A DNA stretch of 37,045 nucleotides. Origin: Desulfobacterales bacterium. GTDB taxonomy: Bacteria; Desulfobacterota; Desulfobacteria; Desulfobacterales; JAHDSC01. A program made the translations under genes and the position numbers. The stretch spans positions 1 through 37,045 of the forward strand of contig JAHDSC010000130.1 in assembly GCA_018432925.1 (NCBI GenBank), read 5' to 3'. The notes beneath the pieces were generated by a model. That model was not told the origin of the DNA. It made no database searches and was given only the letters and a program-made list of their open reading frames with translations. Positions 7,366-16,321 of the stretch are shown here, one piece after another (positions within the stretch are counted from its first letter, which is position 1; each line of letters starts with the position of its first letter).

Positions 7366-9804
7366 TTATTTCTTTTCGCGATTTTTCAGAATTTTAATCG
7401 TTTCCGCGATTTCCGTTTCCGTAACACTCTTCCTCAGTTTTTCCATTCGGTGCATCACCTCGGCAAACCGAATCCCCTCGGCCGCACTGATCCACTCCAG
7501 CTGCAGTCTTTCCGGACGGATGCCAAGGGTTTCCATTGTCCGGCGCACCTTTTTTATTCTTTTTTCCGTCCAGTGGTTGGCATTAATGTAATGGCAGTCA
7601 CCGATATGGCAACCACTGACGAGAATAACCGGCGCACCCTTCATCAGGCCGTGCCAAATAAACCGATCATCCACCCGAGCGCTGCACATGGTTCGAATCA
7701 GACGGGCATTGGCGGGATACTGAAGTCGTGAAACTCCCGCATAATCCGCACCGGCATAGGAGCACCAGTTACAGGCAAATGCCAATATTTTTTCTCCCGA
7801 TTGCTCTTCCAGCATGGCATCGATCTGAGTGAGGATTTGATCGTCGGTAAAATGGTTCATCGTGATGGCCCCGAACGGACATTCCGCCGCACAGTTGCCA
7901 CAGCCGGCACATGCCGCCGCGTTAATCACGGCCGGTGTCTTTTTCTTTACATCCACCGTAATGGCATTGTAAGGGCAGACCTCCGCGCACTTTCCGCATG
8001 ACCTGCATCTTTCGGCGATGACCTCGGATATGATCGGTTCCGAGGAAATTTCCCCTTTGTGCATCAGGCGGATGGAACGGGCAGCCGCTGCGGAAGCCTG
8101 AGTAACGCTGTCTTTAATGTCTTTCGGGCTTTCCGCGCAGCCGGCGTAAAAAATTCCCCGCGTAGCCGCATCCACCGGTTGAAGCTTGGGATGAGCCTCC
8201 AGAAAAAATCCATCCGGAGTCAACTGCAATCCCAACATCTCCTGGAGCCGTTGCGTGCTTTTTGCGGGTTTGAGACCCACCGCCAGCACCAGCATATCCA
8301 GGTCATAAAATTCCAATTTACCCGTGATCATGTTTTCAACGGCTACCCTCAGACTTTTGTCGGGCAATTCTTCGATATTACCGGGAAGACCTCTCAGATA
8401 ATGAACCCCGGACCGTCGGCTTCGCTTGTAAAGATCTTCAAACCCTTTTCCAAAAGCACGGATATCGATATAGAAAACCTTGACATCCATTTCAGGGTAA
8501 TGCTCTTTAAGGATCAGGGTGCTCTTAACCGTGTTCATGCAGCATATGTTGGAGCAATACTCGCTGCCTTTTCTGGCGCTTCGGGAACCGACGCACTGGA
8601 TAAAGCCCACGGATTTGGGGTGCATCCGGTCCGTGGGGCGGATCAGCTCGCCTTTCGAAGGTCCTCCGGCATTGACCAGTCGTTCGAATTCAAGGCTCGT
8701 CAGCACGTTTTCAAAGCGGGTATATCCGTATTCATCCAACTCGGTTGGATCGTATACTTCCAAGCCGGTGGCAACAATTATCGTGCCCACCCTTTCCGTG
8801 AATTCCTCATCGGACATATCGAAGTTGATGCAGCGCTTTTCACAAGCCTCCACGCATTTATTGCATACGGAAAGATTATGACCGAGGCATTCATCAATAT
8901 TCACTACATAAGCAGATGGGACCGCCTGCGGGAAGGGTGTATAGATCGCCTTCCGAGAGGAAAGCCCGATGTCGAACGGATTCGGGCGAACGACCGGGCA
9001 GACTTTGGCACATTCCCCGCAGGCGGTGCACTCATTTTCATCCACATAGCGTGCCCTTTTCACGATTCGGACATCAAAGTTTCCCACATATCCCTTAACA
9101 TCCACCACTTCACTCATTGTGTGAAGTTTGATCCGAGGATGCCGACCGGCATCCGTCATTTTCGGACCAAGAATTCAGATGGAGCAGTCCATTGTCGGAA
9201 AGGTCTTGTCAAGCTGCGCCATTACACCGCCAATGGATGGTTCTTTCTCAACCAAGATGACCTCATAACCATTGTCGGCAAGGTCAAGTGCGGCCTGGAT
9301 ACCGGCGACACCGCCACCGATGATCAGCGCACGTTTGGTGAGCGGAAGGGTTTCTTCAAAAAGCGGGCAAAGGAGCCGGACTCGAGAGACGGCCATTTTA
9401 ACCAGATCAACGGCCTTCTTTGTCGCCGCCTCCGGTTCATTCATGTGAACCCAGCTGCACTGCTCTCTCAAGTTCGCCATTTCCAGAAGGTAGGGATTGA
9501 GTCCCGCGGATTGCATCATCTGCCGGAAAGTAGGCTCGTGAAGCCGTGGGGAACAGGAAGCCACCACAATCCGGTCCAGACCGTGCTCAAGGATATCATC
9601 TTTTATTTCCTGTTGGCCGGGCTCGGAGCAGGCATAGGTAATATCCTTTGAAACGACCACCCCTTCAAGATTCGATGCCGTTTCAGCAACCCCTCGACAG
9701 TCCACGGATTGAGCGATATTCAAACCGCAGTGGCAAACATACACCCCGATCCGAACCTGCTGCGGATCATCTGCAATCGTTTTTGTAAGAATACGTGTTT
9801 CCAT
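7366..9804 (-). CDS. hdrA: HdrA-MvhD fusion with selenocysteine (heterodisulfide reductase subunit A-like)
   Basis: FAD and iron-sulfur flavoprotein of the HdrA/QmoA family, the bifurcating flavoprotein of heterodisulfide reductase systems; 812 residues when the in-frame TGA at 9175-9177 is read as Sec210. The context is T-M-D-C-S-I-U-I-L-G-P-K-M, where Cys homologues have DCSICILGPKM; Sec versions of HdrA are known. Order of domains: N-terminal Cys-rich domain (1-150), Rossmann FAD motif GGGVAG (about 163-168), the Sec/cluster site (207-210), ferredoxin-like CTACGECAKVCP (259-270), second FAD half, two C-terminal [4Fe-4S] motifs (CRSCGKCAEVCP and CAGCGNCAAECP), then an MvhD/FlpD domain from about 671 with CNWC, MCSARV and GCHIGDC for a [2Fe-2S] centre. 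ATG 9804 has AGGA 6 nt upstream and is preferred to TTG 9810. Last gene of the Kor-Hdr operon. Confidence 0.93.
9137..9154 (-). promoter_or_regulatory. Candidate bacterial SECIS hairpin of hdrA
   Basis: On the minus strand, downstream of the UGA at 9177-9175, a perfect 7-bp stem GGATGCC/GGCATCC closes a GGTC tetraloop (plus-strand 9144-9147). The loop begins 27 nt after the UGA and starts with two Gs, matching the usual bacterial SECIS description. A lower CCGA/TCGG pairing could extend it across an internal loop. Confidence 0.75.
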
Positions 9805-9896
9805 TTTCAATCCTGATTAAAATTTTTTTTCTCGGCACTCACCGGAAGTATTAAAATCCGCTTTATAAATATCATGGCAACCAGTCACTCAAACCG

Positions 9897-11480
9897 CTAT
9901 TCCCAGCAGATCGTTCTGGCGATAACGCTCGACAGGTCTTCCACTTCCATTTTGATTTCCTCCCCGATAAAAGGGTCTTCCATGGCACATTGGAGATGGA
10001 TCTGGCATTTGGGGCAGGCGGTGACCAGCAGGTTGCTTCCGGTATCATGCGCCTGTCGGAGGCGTTGTACCTGAAGGGCCTTGCTGAAGGAATCGCATCC
10101 GATCCATGAGCAATTACCGCAGCATACAGCCGCATTGGCATGATCCTTCATTTCCTGAAAGCCTTTGGGTTTCAGGCGGCTGAGCAGCTTTCTGGGAAGA
10201 TCGGCCATCCGTTCCATTCGGCTGAGGCGACAGGCATCCTGAAAGGTCACGCTCTGATCCATTTTTTTGAAATCAACGGCACCCTTGCTTATTTCTTTTT
10301 CTATAATTTCGTAGAGATGGGTTACCTTGAAATTGATTTCGACACCATGTTCCGGATAATCGTGTTTCAAAGTCCGGTAACATTCCGGGCAGGTGGTGAT
10401 CACTTCCTCGATTCCGAGATGATGAAAGGATTCCACATTCAGGGCCGCAAGTTTTAAAAAATTTTCCTGATCCCCGGACCATAGGAGATCGTGGCCGCAA
10501 CATCGTTCATCGCTGAGAAGAGCGGGTTCTATGTCGAAAAAATTCAGAAGGCGGAGGCTATCGACGAGTATCTTTCGGGTCCGGACACCGAGATGTCGCC
10601 TGAAAAATATATCAAAGTAAGGAGCGCATCCACCGAAAAAAAGGACCTTGCCGTCCGGATTGCTTCGGATATCGTTGGGAAGCCATTCCCAATGCTCGGG
10701 CTTCAGATCGGGAGATGTCAATGTACGCATCATCGATTGAAAGAAACCGCCATGGGTTTCGTGACCCGCCCGATCGCTTTTGCTCAGCACGTGACGGACA
10801 TCCCGGATGAATTCCGGGAAGTTGACGGCGGAAGGACATCTTTCATAACAGAGTCCGCAGGTAAGACAGGCCCAGATATTTTCGATAACCGTCGGCGATT
10901 CGATGTCTCCGGCGATGACGGAGTTGGCCACGACCCTGGGAGAAAAAGGCTTTCCCATCTGGGCCAATGAACAGGCGGATGAACATTTCCCACAGTCCTG
11001 ACACGCAAAGATATCATGCGCAGCAACGACCTCGGCGACCTTTTTTTTATCTATGGGGCCCGGGGCCGGCTTTCGGGTCGGAATGACCGGGCTCTTGCCG
11101 ACCCGCTTGATTTCATTTGAAAAATCTTTCAACAATCGAAGCATGGCTTCCGAATCGTCCGGCAAAAATGTTGCAAAACGCACACGATCTTTTTTTAGAC
11201 CCAGGAGTTCAAGAATCTCCCGGGCGTCCTCCGTATTTTGCCTGGCGGATTCCGTTCCACTCCCGTAACGGCAGGCGCCGGGATGGCACCCGGCAAGCAT
11301 GACGCCGTCGGCTCCCATCTCAAACGCCTTGATCAGCAGTGCTTTGCTGATCCTTCCGGCACATGGAATTCGAACCATTTTCACTTCCGCGGGTATGTCG
11401 GCCGACTCATCCTGAAGCTTTTGAAAAGCGCTATGGGGGCCCCAGTTGCATACGAATAAGATGATATGAAAACTATTCAT
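9897..11480 (-). CDS. MvhD-HdrC-HdrB fusion protein (heterodisulfide reductase-type electron transfer)
   Basis: A 527-residue fusion of three electron-transfer modules. Residues 1-110 are MvhD/FlpD-like with C11, C40, C65 and C70. The second Cys of the usual CNWC is Gly here (CNWG), but four Cys remain, enough for a [2Fe-2S] centre. Residues 150-220 are HdrC-like with two [4Fe-4S] motifs: C160-xx-C163-xx-C166-xxx-C170 and C205-xx-C208-xx-C211-xxx-C215. Residues 280-500 are HdrB-like with two CCG domains: C285, C327-C328, C364-xx-C367, then C417, C453-C454, C489-xx-C492. In HdrB these bind the noncubane clusters that reduce disulfides. ATG 11480 has AAGGA just upstream, and the start overlaps the end of the preceding gene by 8 nt. 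It should pass electrons between the HdrA flavin and a disulfide or other acceptor; the substrate is unknown. Confidence 0.88.
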   Translation of the reverse strand: MNSFHIILFVCNWGPHSAFQKLQDESADIPAEVKMVRIPCAGRISKALLIKAFEMGADGVMLAGCHPGACRYGSGTESARQNTEDAREILELLGLKKDRVRFATFLPDDSEAMLRLLKDFSNEIKRVGKSPVIPTRKPAPGPIDKKKVAEVVAAHDIFACQDCGKCSSACSLAQMGKPFSPRVVANSVIAGDIESPTVIENIWACLTCGLCYERCPSAVNFPEFIRDVRHVLSKSDRAGHETHGGFFQSMMRTLTSPDLKPEHWEWLPNDIRSNPDGKVLFFGGCAPYFDIFFRRHLGVRTRKILVDSLRLLNFFDIEPALLSDERCCGHDLLWSGDQENFLKLAALNVESFHHLGIEEVITTCPECYRTLKHDYPEHGVEINFKVTHLYEIIEKEISKGAVDFKKMDQSVTFQDACRLSRMERMADLPRKLLSRLKPKGFQEMKDHANAAVCCGNCSWIGCDSFSKALQVQRLRQAHDTGSNLLVTACPKCQIHLQCAMEDPFIGEEIKMEVEDLSSVIARTICWE

Positions 11481-14400
11481 TTTTTCCTTCTAACACTTCC
11501 TCCAGCATTTCTTCCAAAAAAACCTGGTTACGATAAGGGCTGTCCGCCGCATTCGATGGACATACCGAGATGCAGTTTCCGCATCCCTTGCACAATGCTT
11601 CGTCAACCGAAGCGTACCAGCCGTCCATTGCATTCCTCCGCAAGGATACGGCCTGATACGGGCATACCTGAATACATCGCCCGCAGCCCCGGCACAACTT
11701 TTCATCCACCACAACCGTAAAGCCTTTGCTCTGTCTGGGCCCTCGCGGCATCACGGTTGCCGCCAGGATCGCAGCGGCGGATCCCTTCTGGCTTTTCGAA
11801 ACGCTGGTACCCGGCGGATCCGCCAGAAAAAGTCCGGCGATGGAGGTGGCTCCCGGATAAAAGAAAGGAACTCCGGCAACGCCCTCCTTCTGCAGCGAAG
11901 ACTCCAGAAAATGTCCCGGAAGTTCTTCCTGATGGATGTACCGAATATCTTTTCTTGATTTTTTGCCAAGAATAACCGCTCCCACCGGAATAACCTGCTT
12001 GAAATCTTCCGATTCGATAAAAAGCCGAAAATCACCGAGAGTTCCGCTGATTTCCCTGACTGAAAAACCTTTAAAAATGTGAATGTTCGGATGCTCCGGC
12101 GCTTTAGCCGGATGTTTTGACGGCCTTTCGAACCAAAAGACCTCCAGTCCGGTTTTCGCCAGTGTCAATGCGCTGTTAACGGCCGCCTCACCCGATCCGA
12201 TTACGGCGGCGGCGAAATTATAGTTCCGCATCGGGGCGGGAAGCGGTTTTAATTTTCGCGCCCGCGAGATCGAGCGATCGATCAAACCCATGAATCTGCT
12301 GAGCGCCAAGGATGGAGACTGCCTGGTAAAGCGAAGAGCCTCTCCCCTTAAGTTGCATGTCTCTACCATGGAGCGGCTGATCTCTGTTCCTGTAAACAGA
12401 TTGTTTTTCAATCGGCTTCTCTGTTCCGTGCACGCACTGCACACAAAATTCAGTGGACAGCATACACAGGAGGCAAGGACCACCCGGGTGATGCCTTTCT
12501 GGCGTATCGTGCGGAGGATTTCAGAGGTTCCTTCCGGAATGCAAGCTGCGGATAAGGTTGCAGCGTGCACCACATCGGCCTGGGATTCAAGCCCTTCGAT
12601 GTATTTGCTCATGCCGTCATGCCAACCCAGTGAATCATTGCATCGGCAAGCGAATATTCCCAGGCGGATTTGCGGAGAGAGCCCCGGATCGGGAGGAGAA
12701 AAAGATATTCCGTGTCCTTTTAGCCGCTGAGCGGTTTCCCCAAGCAGAATCAAAGCCTTTGCCGCGGAGGCAAAACCCCGCAAAATCATGGCATAAACAT
12801 CGGCCTTTGCGGCCTTGGGGCCATACGCACGAATAACATCCTCCCCTTTGATTGCAGGAGTCATTGTCGCATCGGCAACAATGATCGCACCGGCGTGCTC
12901 GACGATTTCTTCCGTCGCTTCTCCATGGTTCACCGCCCCGATGGCACCGCAGGCCTCGACACACTGCAAGCACTCCGAACAGACTCCGCATTGCAGGCAT
13001 CTCTGTGCTTCGGCAAGAGCCTGTGATTGGGTAATACCCGTGAGGACTTCGGAGAAATCTTTTATGCGAACATCCACCGGTCTCTCCGGCTGGGTCGGCC
13101 TGGCCTGGAAAGGAATGCCGGAAGGAATTTCAGGATATTCTCTTTCTTCCGGCCGCACCGGTCGGAATCCGACATCCGATTCCCCGGAAATGTTCCGATG
13201 AATCCACCGGGCAACGGCCCTGCCGGATGCCATGGATTCCACGACGGTGGATGGTCCGGAAACCGCGTCACCGGCCGCGTAAAAACCGGGCAGATGCGTC
13301 CGCATGAATTCATCCACCTCGATCAACCCTTGTTCCGTGACATGGATTCCACATTTATTTCGAATCCTTTTGAATGCTCCCGACTGCCCGATGGCAAGAA
13401 TCGCCCGATCGAATTCAAGTTCAAAAGGCTTGGCGCAAGGATCAATGACAGGGAAAGGAATTCCCCGGGAATCCGACTCCCCGGGTTGAGTGGGCATGCA
13501 TTCCAATCGATTCAGCTTGCCGTCTTTTTCCAGGAAGGCCGTAACCTGAATTCGGTCTATGATCGAGACTCCTTCCTTCCGTGCCGCCTCGATCTCTTCG
13601 GGATCGGCGGGCATATCCTGCAGACGCCGGCGATATAACACCGTCGGGATTGTCCCGAGGCGGGCAAGGCATCGGGCTGCATCAATGGCCGAATCTCCTC
13701 CTCCGACAATCGCTACTTTTCCTTTCAGTTCCGTTATCTCGCCTCGATAAAATCTCCGGAGGAAGGACAAACATCCTTCCACCCCTTCCAAATTTTCTCC
13801 GGGAGCGCCTAAAATCCGGTCTTCCGAGGTTCCTACCGTCAAAACAACCGCGTGGAACTCTTTTCGGATTTTCCCCAAATCATGTTCCAGGTTTACAAAA
13901 GAGGAAGTTCGAAACAGAACCCCGAGTCCGGAAATATATTCGAGCTCGGCGTCAAGAATGTTTCGGGGCAGGCGATACGGCCCAATTCCATAGCGAAGCA
14001 ATCCTCCTGCAAGCGATTCTTTTTCAAAAACGGTTACCTGATAACCGTATCGAGCCAAATCCGAGGCCGCGGCAAGCCCGGCGGGACCGGAACCGATGAC
14101 GGCGACTTTTTCCGATCTTGAAGGAAGAACCGGCGGTTTTGCACAATCCGGATGGGCCAGTTCATAATCCGCCAAGAACCGTTTTAAATCCCGAATGGCA
14201 ATCGTCTCATCCAGTTCGCTCCTTCGGCATGAACTTTCGCAGGGATGCGTGCAAACCCGCCCGCAAATACCGGGAAGGACGTTGTCTTTTCTGATCAATT
14301 CCAATGCTTCTTGAAATTTTCCGGCTTTTGTAAGGGCAATATAGCCCTGCACATTGACCCCGAGGGGACAATTGACCTGGCAAAGCGGCTTCCGTCTCTT

Positions 14401-14841
14401 ATCAATAAAAGGTCGGGCCGGCAGACTTTGCCGGCTGTTGATTTGAATGGCTTTTTCCCCTCCCGCGGTGAGTACCGGGCAAATCTCCACGCAGCGACCG
14501 CAAAGCGTACATCTTTCCTGATCTACGAATGTCTGAAGTTTTTTCAGGCGCATACGGAATCCCTGAGGCGTATGCTTGATCGAGATCACTTCGGCGGGCA
14601 TGACGCATTGGATACCGGGATTTCTCATGATTCTTAAAAGCCCGGGCCGGTGAGCATAATTGAAGGGGACCCCTGAGTCCAGTTTCCAATCGGCTCTGGA
14701 CAGCTTCCGGTCCAAGTCGGTCTCGGAATCCACCAGGGTAACCGGAATACCCAACTCTCCCAGCTTATTGGTTGCCACAACTCCAGCCGGTGTGGCACCG
14801 ATGACAATCACGCTGTGTAGCCGATTCTTGGAATGATTCAT
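11473..14841 (-). CDS. Large multidomain flavo/iron-sulfur oxidoreductase (HdrA-like plus GltD/NfnB-like)
   Basis: A 1122-residue protein I do not recognise as one named family. Visible order: HdrA-like Rossmann segment (8-100, VIGATPAG); ferredoxin motif C111-xx-C114-xx-C117-xxx-C121; GltD/NfnB-like N-terminal iron-sulfur region (about 154-205, with CQVNCPLG and CGRVCTHPCESSC); FAD site VIGSGPAGLAAA (about 248-259); NAD(P)H site IVGGGDSAIDAAR near 400; a Cys cluster CLQCGVCSECLQC (about 650); an HdrA N-domain-like part (IFACRCNDS...ASCVCCP, about 770-860); another Rossmann segment; and two C-terminal ferredoxin motifs (CRGCGRCIQVCP and CKGCGNCISVCP). ATG 14841 is supported by AGGAG upstream and an ATGA overlap with korC. 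It likely brings NAD(P)H into the Kor/Hdr electron pathway; direction and cofactor preference are open. Confidence 0.85.
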   Translation of the reverse strand: MNHSKNRLHSVIVIGATPAGVVATNKLGELGIPVTLVDSETDLDRKLSRADWKLDSGVPFNYAHRPGLLRIMRNPGIQCVMPAEVISIKHTPQGFRMRLKKLQTFVDQERCTLCGRCVEICPVLTAGGEKAIQINSRQSLPARPFIDKRRKPLCQVNCPLGVNVQGYIALTKAGKFQEALELIRKDNVLPGICGRVCTHPCESSCRRSELDETIAIRDLKRFLADYELAHPDCAKPPVLPSRSEKVAVIGSGPAGLAAASDLARYGYQVTVFEKESLAGGLLRYGIGPYRLPRNILDAELEYISGLGVLFRTSSFVNLEHDLGKIRKEFHAVVLTVGTSEDRILGAPGENLEGVEGCLSFLRRFYRGEITELKGKVAIVGGGDSAIDAARCLARLGTIPTVLYRRRLQDMPADPEEIEAARKEGVSIIDRIQVTAFLEKDGKLNRLECMPTQPGESDSRGIPFPVIDPCAKPFELEFDRAILAIGQSGAFKRIRNKCGIHVTEQGLIEVDEFMRTHLPGFYAAGDAVSGPSTVVESMASGRAVARWIHRNISGESDVGFRPVRPEEREYPEIPSGIPFQARPTQPERPVDVRIKDFSEVLTGITQSQALAEAQRCLQCGVCSECLQCVEACGAIGAVNHGEATEEIVEHAGAIIVADATMTPAIKGEDVIRAYGPKAAKADVYAMILRGFASAAKALILLGETAQRLKGHGISFSPPDPGLSPQIRLGIFACRCNDSLGWHDGMSKYIEGLESQADVVHAATLSAACIPEGTSEILRTIRQKGITRVVLASCVCCPLNFVCSACTEQRSRLKNNLFTGTEISRSMVETCNLRGEALRFTRQSPSLALSRFMGLIDRSISRARKLKPLPAPMRNYNFAAAVIGSGEAAVNSALTLAKTGLEVFWFERPSKHPAKAPEHPNIHIFKGFSVREISGTLGDFRLFIESEDFKQVIPVGAVILGKKSRKDIRYIHQEELPGHFLESSLQKEGVAGVPFFYPGATSIAGLFLADPPGTSVSKSQKGSAAAILAATVMPRGPRQSKGFTVVVDEKLCRGCGRCIQVCPYQAVSLRRNAMDGWYASVDEALCKGCGNCISVCPSNAADSPYRNQVFLEEMLEEVLEGKNE

Positions 14842-15416
14842 GAAATCGCTCCTGTTTGGCCGGCGGCCTTTTTCTCTCGCCCCTTCAGCGTGGCCCGGCC
14901 GTAATCCCAACCCTTGTTAAAGGCTTGAATATTTTTTTCTTCCGTTCCTTCCGGCACCAGCCTGGTAACGGTTTTCAGAGCCGCATCCAGGGAAACAACC
15001 TCGGTAACGGCGGTTAAAAAGCCAAGCATAATAATATTGGCCATCATCTTATTCCCTGATTCCTCAGCCATGCGGGTGGCTGGAATGGAAAAAATCTCGA
15101 CCTCGGCATTGCGCGGATTGATAAGGTCCTGTTCAACCAGCAACATGCCATCCGGTTTTATCGTATTGATAAACTTCTCATATCCTGCCTGCGACATGCA
15201 TATAAGAATATCCGGGCGGCTGATATAAGGATAGTGGATCACCTGATTCGAAATAATTACCTGGGCACTACATGCCCCGCCGCGGGATTCCGGCCCATAG
15301 GACTGAACAAATGTACTCTCGTGGTGGTCCTCCAGGGAAGCCGCCTGTCCAAGAATACGACCGGCCATTACAATCCCTTGTCCCCCGAATCCCGTTATAA
15401 GAATTTCCTTTTTCAT
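14838..15416 (-). CDS. korC: 2-oxoacid:ferredoxin oxidoreductase gamma subunit
   Basis: A 192-residue gamma subunit of the pyruvate/2-oxoglutarate:ferredoxin oxidoreductase family. It begins MKKEILITGFGGQGIVMAG, the hallmark start of this subunit, and contains the conserved SYGPESRGG loop (about residues 36-44). In the complex it helps bind coenzyme A and the alpha subunit. ATG 15416 is preferred over upstream starts because an AGGA ribosome-binding site lies 5 nt before it and the family motif begins directly there; a longer frame reaching 15518 would overlap korB. Its stop overlaps the ATG of the large fusion gene (ATGA). Confidence 0.9.
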   Translation of the reverse strand: MKKEILITGFGGQGIVMAGRILGQAASLEDHHESTFVQSYGPESRGGACSAQVIISNQVIHYPYISRPDILICMSQAGYEKFINTIKPDGMLLVEQDLINPRNAEVEIFSIPATRMAEESGNKMMANIIMLGFLTAVTEVVSLDAALKTVTRLVPEGTEEKNIQAFNKGWDYGRATLKGREKKAAGQTGAIS

Positions 15417-15478
15417 GGAGTCCTGATTCCGTTCCTTCAGCATTGTATGAAATCCAATTGATGGATCGATGGCAACGA

Positions 15479-16318
15479 TTATTCGGATCGGCAGATCTTG
15501 TCGTACATTTCCTTGCAAGTGGGTCGATCCACATCGATAAACTTACCCAAAATAATACCTTTTTCGGGATCGATGTCCACGCTTGATGGATGCGCGCCGT
15601 TTTTGATAATGGTTTTGTCCTGATATATTTTTAATGTTTCCAGGGATGATTCCCTGTTCCGTCGGCCGTAATTGACCGGGCAGGGGGAAAGCACCTCGAT
15701 GAATGAAAACCCTTTTTTGAGCAGGGCTTCTTCCACCGATTTGGCGATCTCGCGGGTGTGGAGTATCGTCCATCTGGCAACATAGGTGGCACCGGACGCA
15801 TAGGCGATGTGAGGCAGGCTGAAAGGTGTCTCGGGATTTCCAAAAGGAGTCGTCGTCGTCCGGGCGCTTTTTGGCGTGGTTGCAGCCACCTGGCCTCCGG
15901 TCATGCCGTAATTGAAATTATTTACACAGATCACCGTCATATCCACATTCCTTCTCGCGGCGTGGATCAGGTGATTTCCACCAATGGCAAACAAATCGCC
16001 GTCTCCGCTGAATACAATTACGTGGAGAACGGGATTGGCAAGCTTCAGCCCGGTTGCAAATGGAATGGCTCTGCCGTGAGTGGTATGGAAAGAATCCAGG
16101 TTGACATAACCCGCCGCACGACCCGAACAGCCGATTCCGGAAACCATTACCACGTTTTTCGGTTCCACACCGCTGCTTCGTATGGCCTTCAGACACGAGG
16201 AAAACGCTGTTCCGATTCCACATCCCGGGCACCAGATATGAGGGATGCGATCTTCTCGCAACAGATCATCCAATGGATGTCCGGATCGCTCCTTGGCCTT
16301 GCTCCGCTTTTCCGTCAT
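15479..16318 (-). CDS. korB: 2-oxoacid:ferredoxin oxidoreductase beta subunit (TPP-binding)
   Basis: A 279-residue beta subunit carrying thiamine diphosphate and a [4Fe-4S] cluster. Seen: HIWCPGCGIG near the N terminus, GIGCSGR, the H-GRAIPFATGLKLANP segment, the TPP/Mg motif GDGD-x-FAIGGNH (about residues 104-114) and NNFNYGMTGGQ. The subunit catalyses oxidative decarboxylation of a 2-oxoacid to its acyl-CoA with reduction of ferredoxin. The GMTGGQ version and the four-gene layout fit 2-oxoglutarate oxidoreductase, but branched-chain or other 2-oxoacids are not excluded. It starts 3 nt after korA, with GGAGG 12 nt before the ATG. Confidence 0.92.
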   Translation of the reverse strand: MTEKRSKAKERSGHPLDDLLREDRIPHIWCPGCGIGTAFSSCLKAIRSSGVEPKNVVMVSGIGCSGRAAGYVNLDSFHTTHGRAIPFATGLKLANPVLHVIVFSGDGDLFAIGGNHLIHAARRNVDMTVICVNNFNYGMTGGQVAATTPKSARTTTTPFGNPETPFSLPHIAYASGATYVARWTILHTREIAKSVEEALLKKGFSFIEVLSPCPVNYGRRNRESSLETLKIYQDKTIIKNGAHPSSVDIDPEKGIILGKFIDVDRPTCKEMYDKICRSE

Positions 16319-16321
16319 GGT

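Noticed and set aside
9175..9177. Two separate genes, a short N-terminal and a long C-terminal HdrA half
   Set aside because: The TGA replaces the Cys of a conserved DCSIC motif with continuous homology and a SECIS-like hairpin; the downstream ATG lies inside the conserved GPKM motif.
8059..9651. 530-residue plus-strand open frame
   Set aside because: It is antisense to the well-supported hdrA gene and resembles no protein family; it is open only because of hdrA codon bias.
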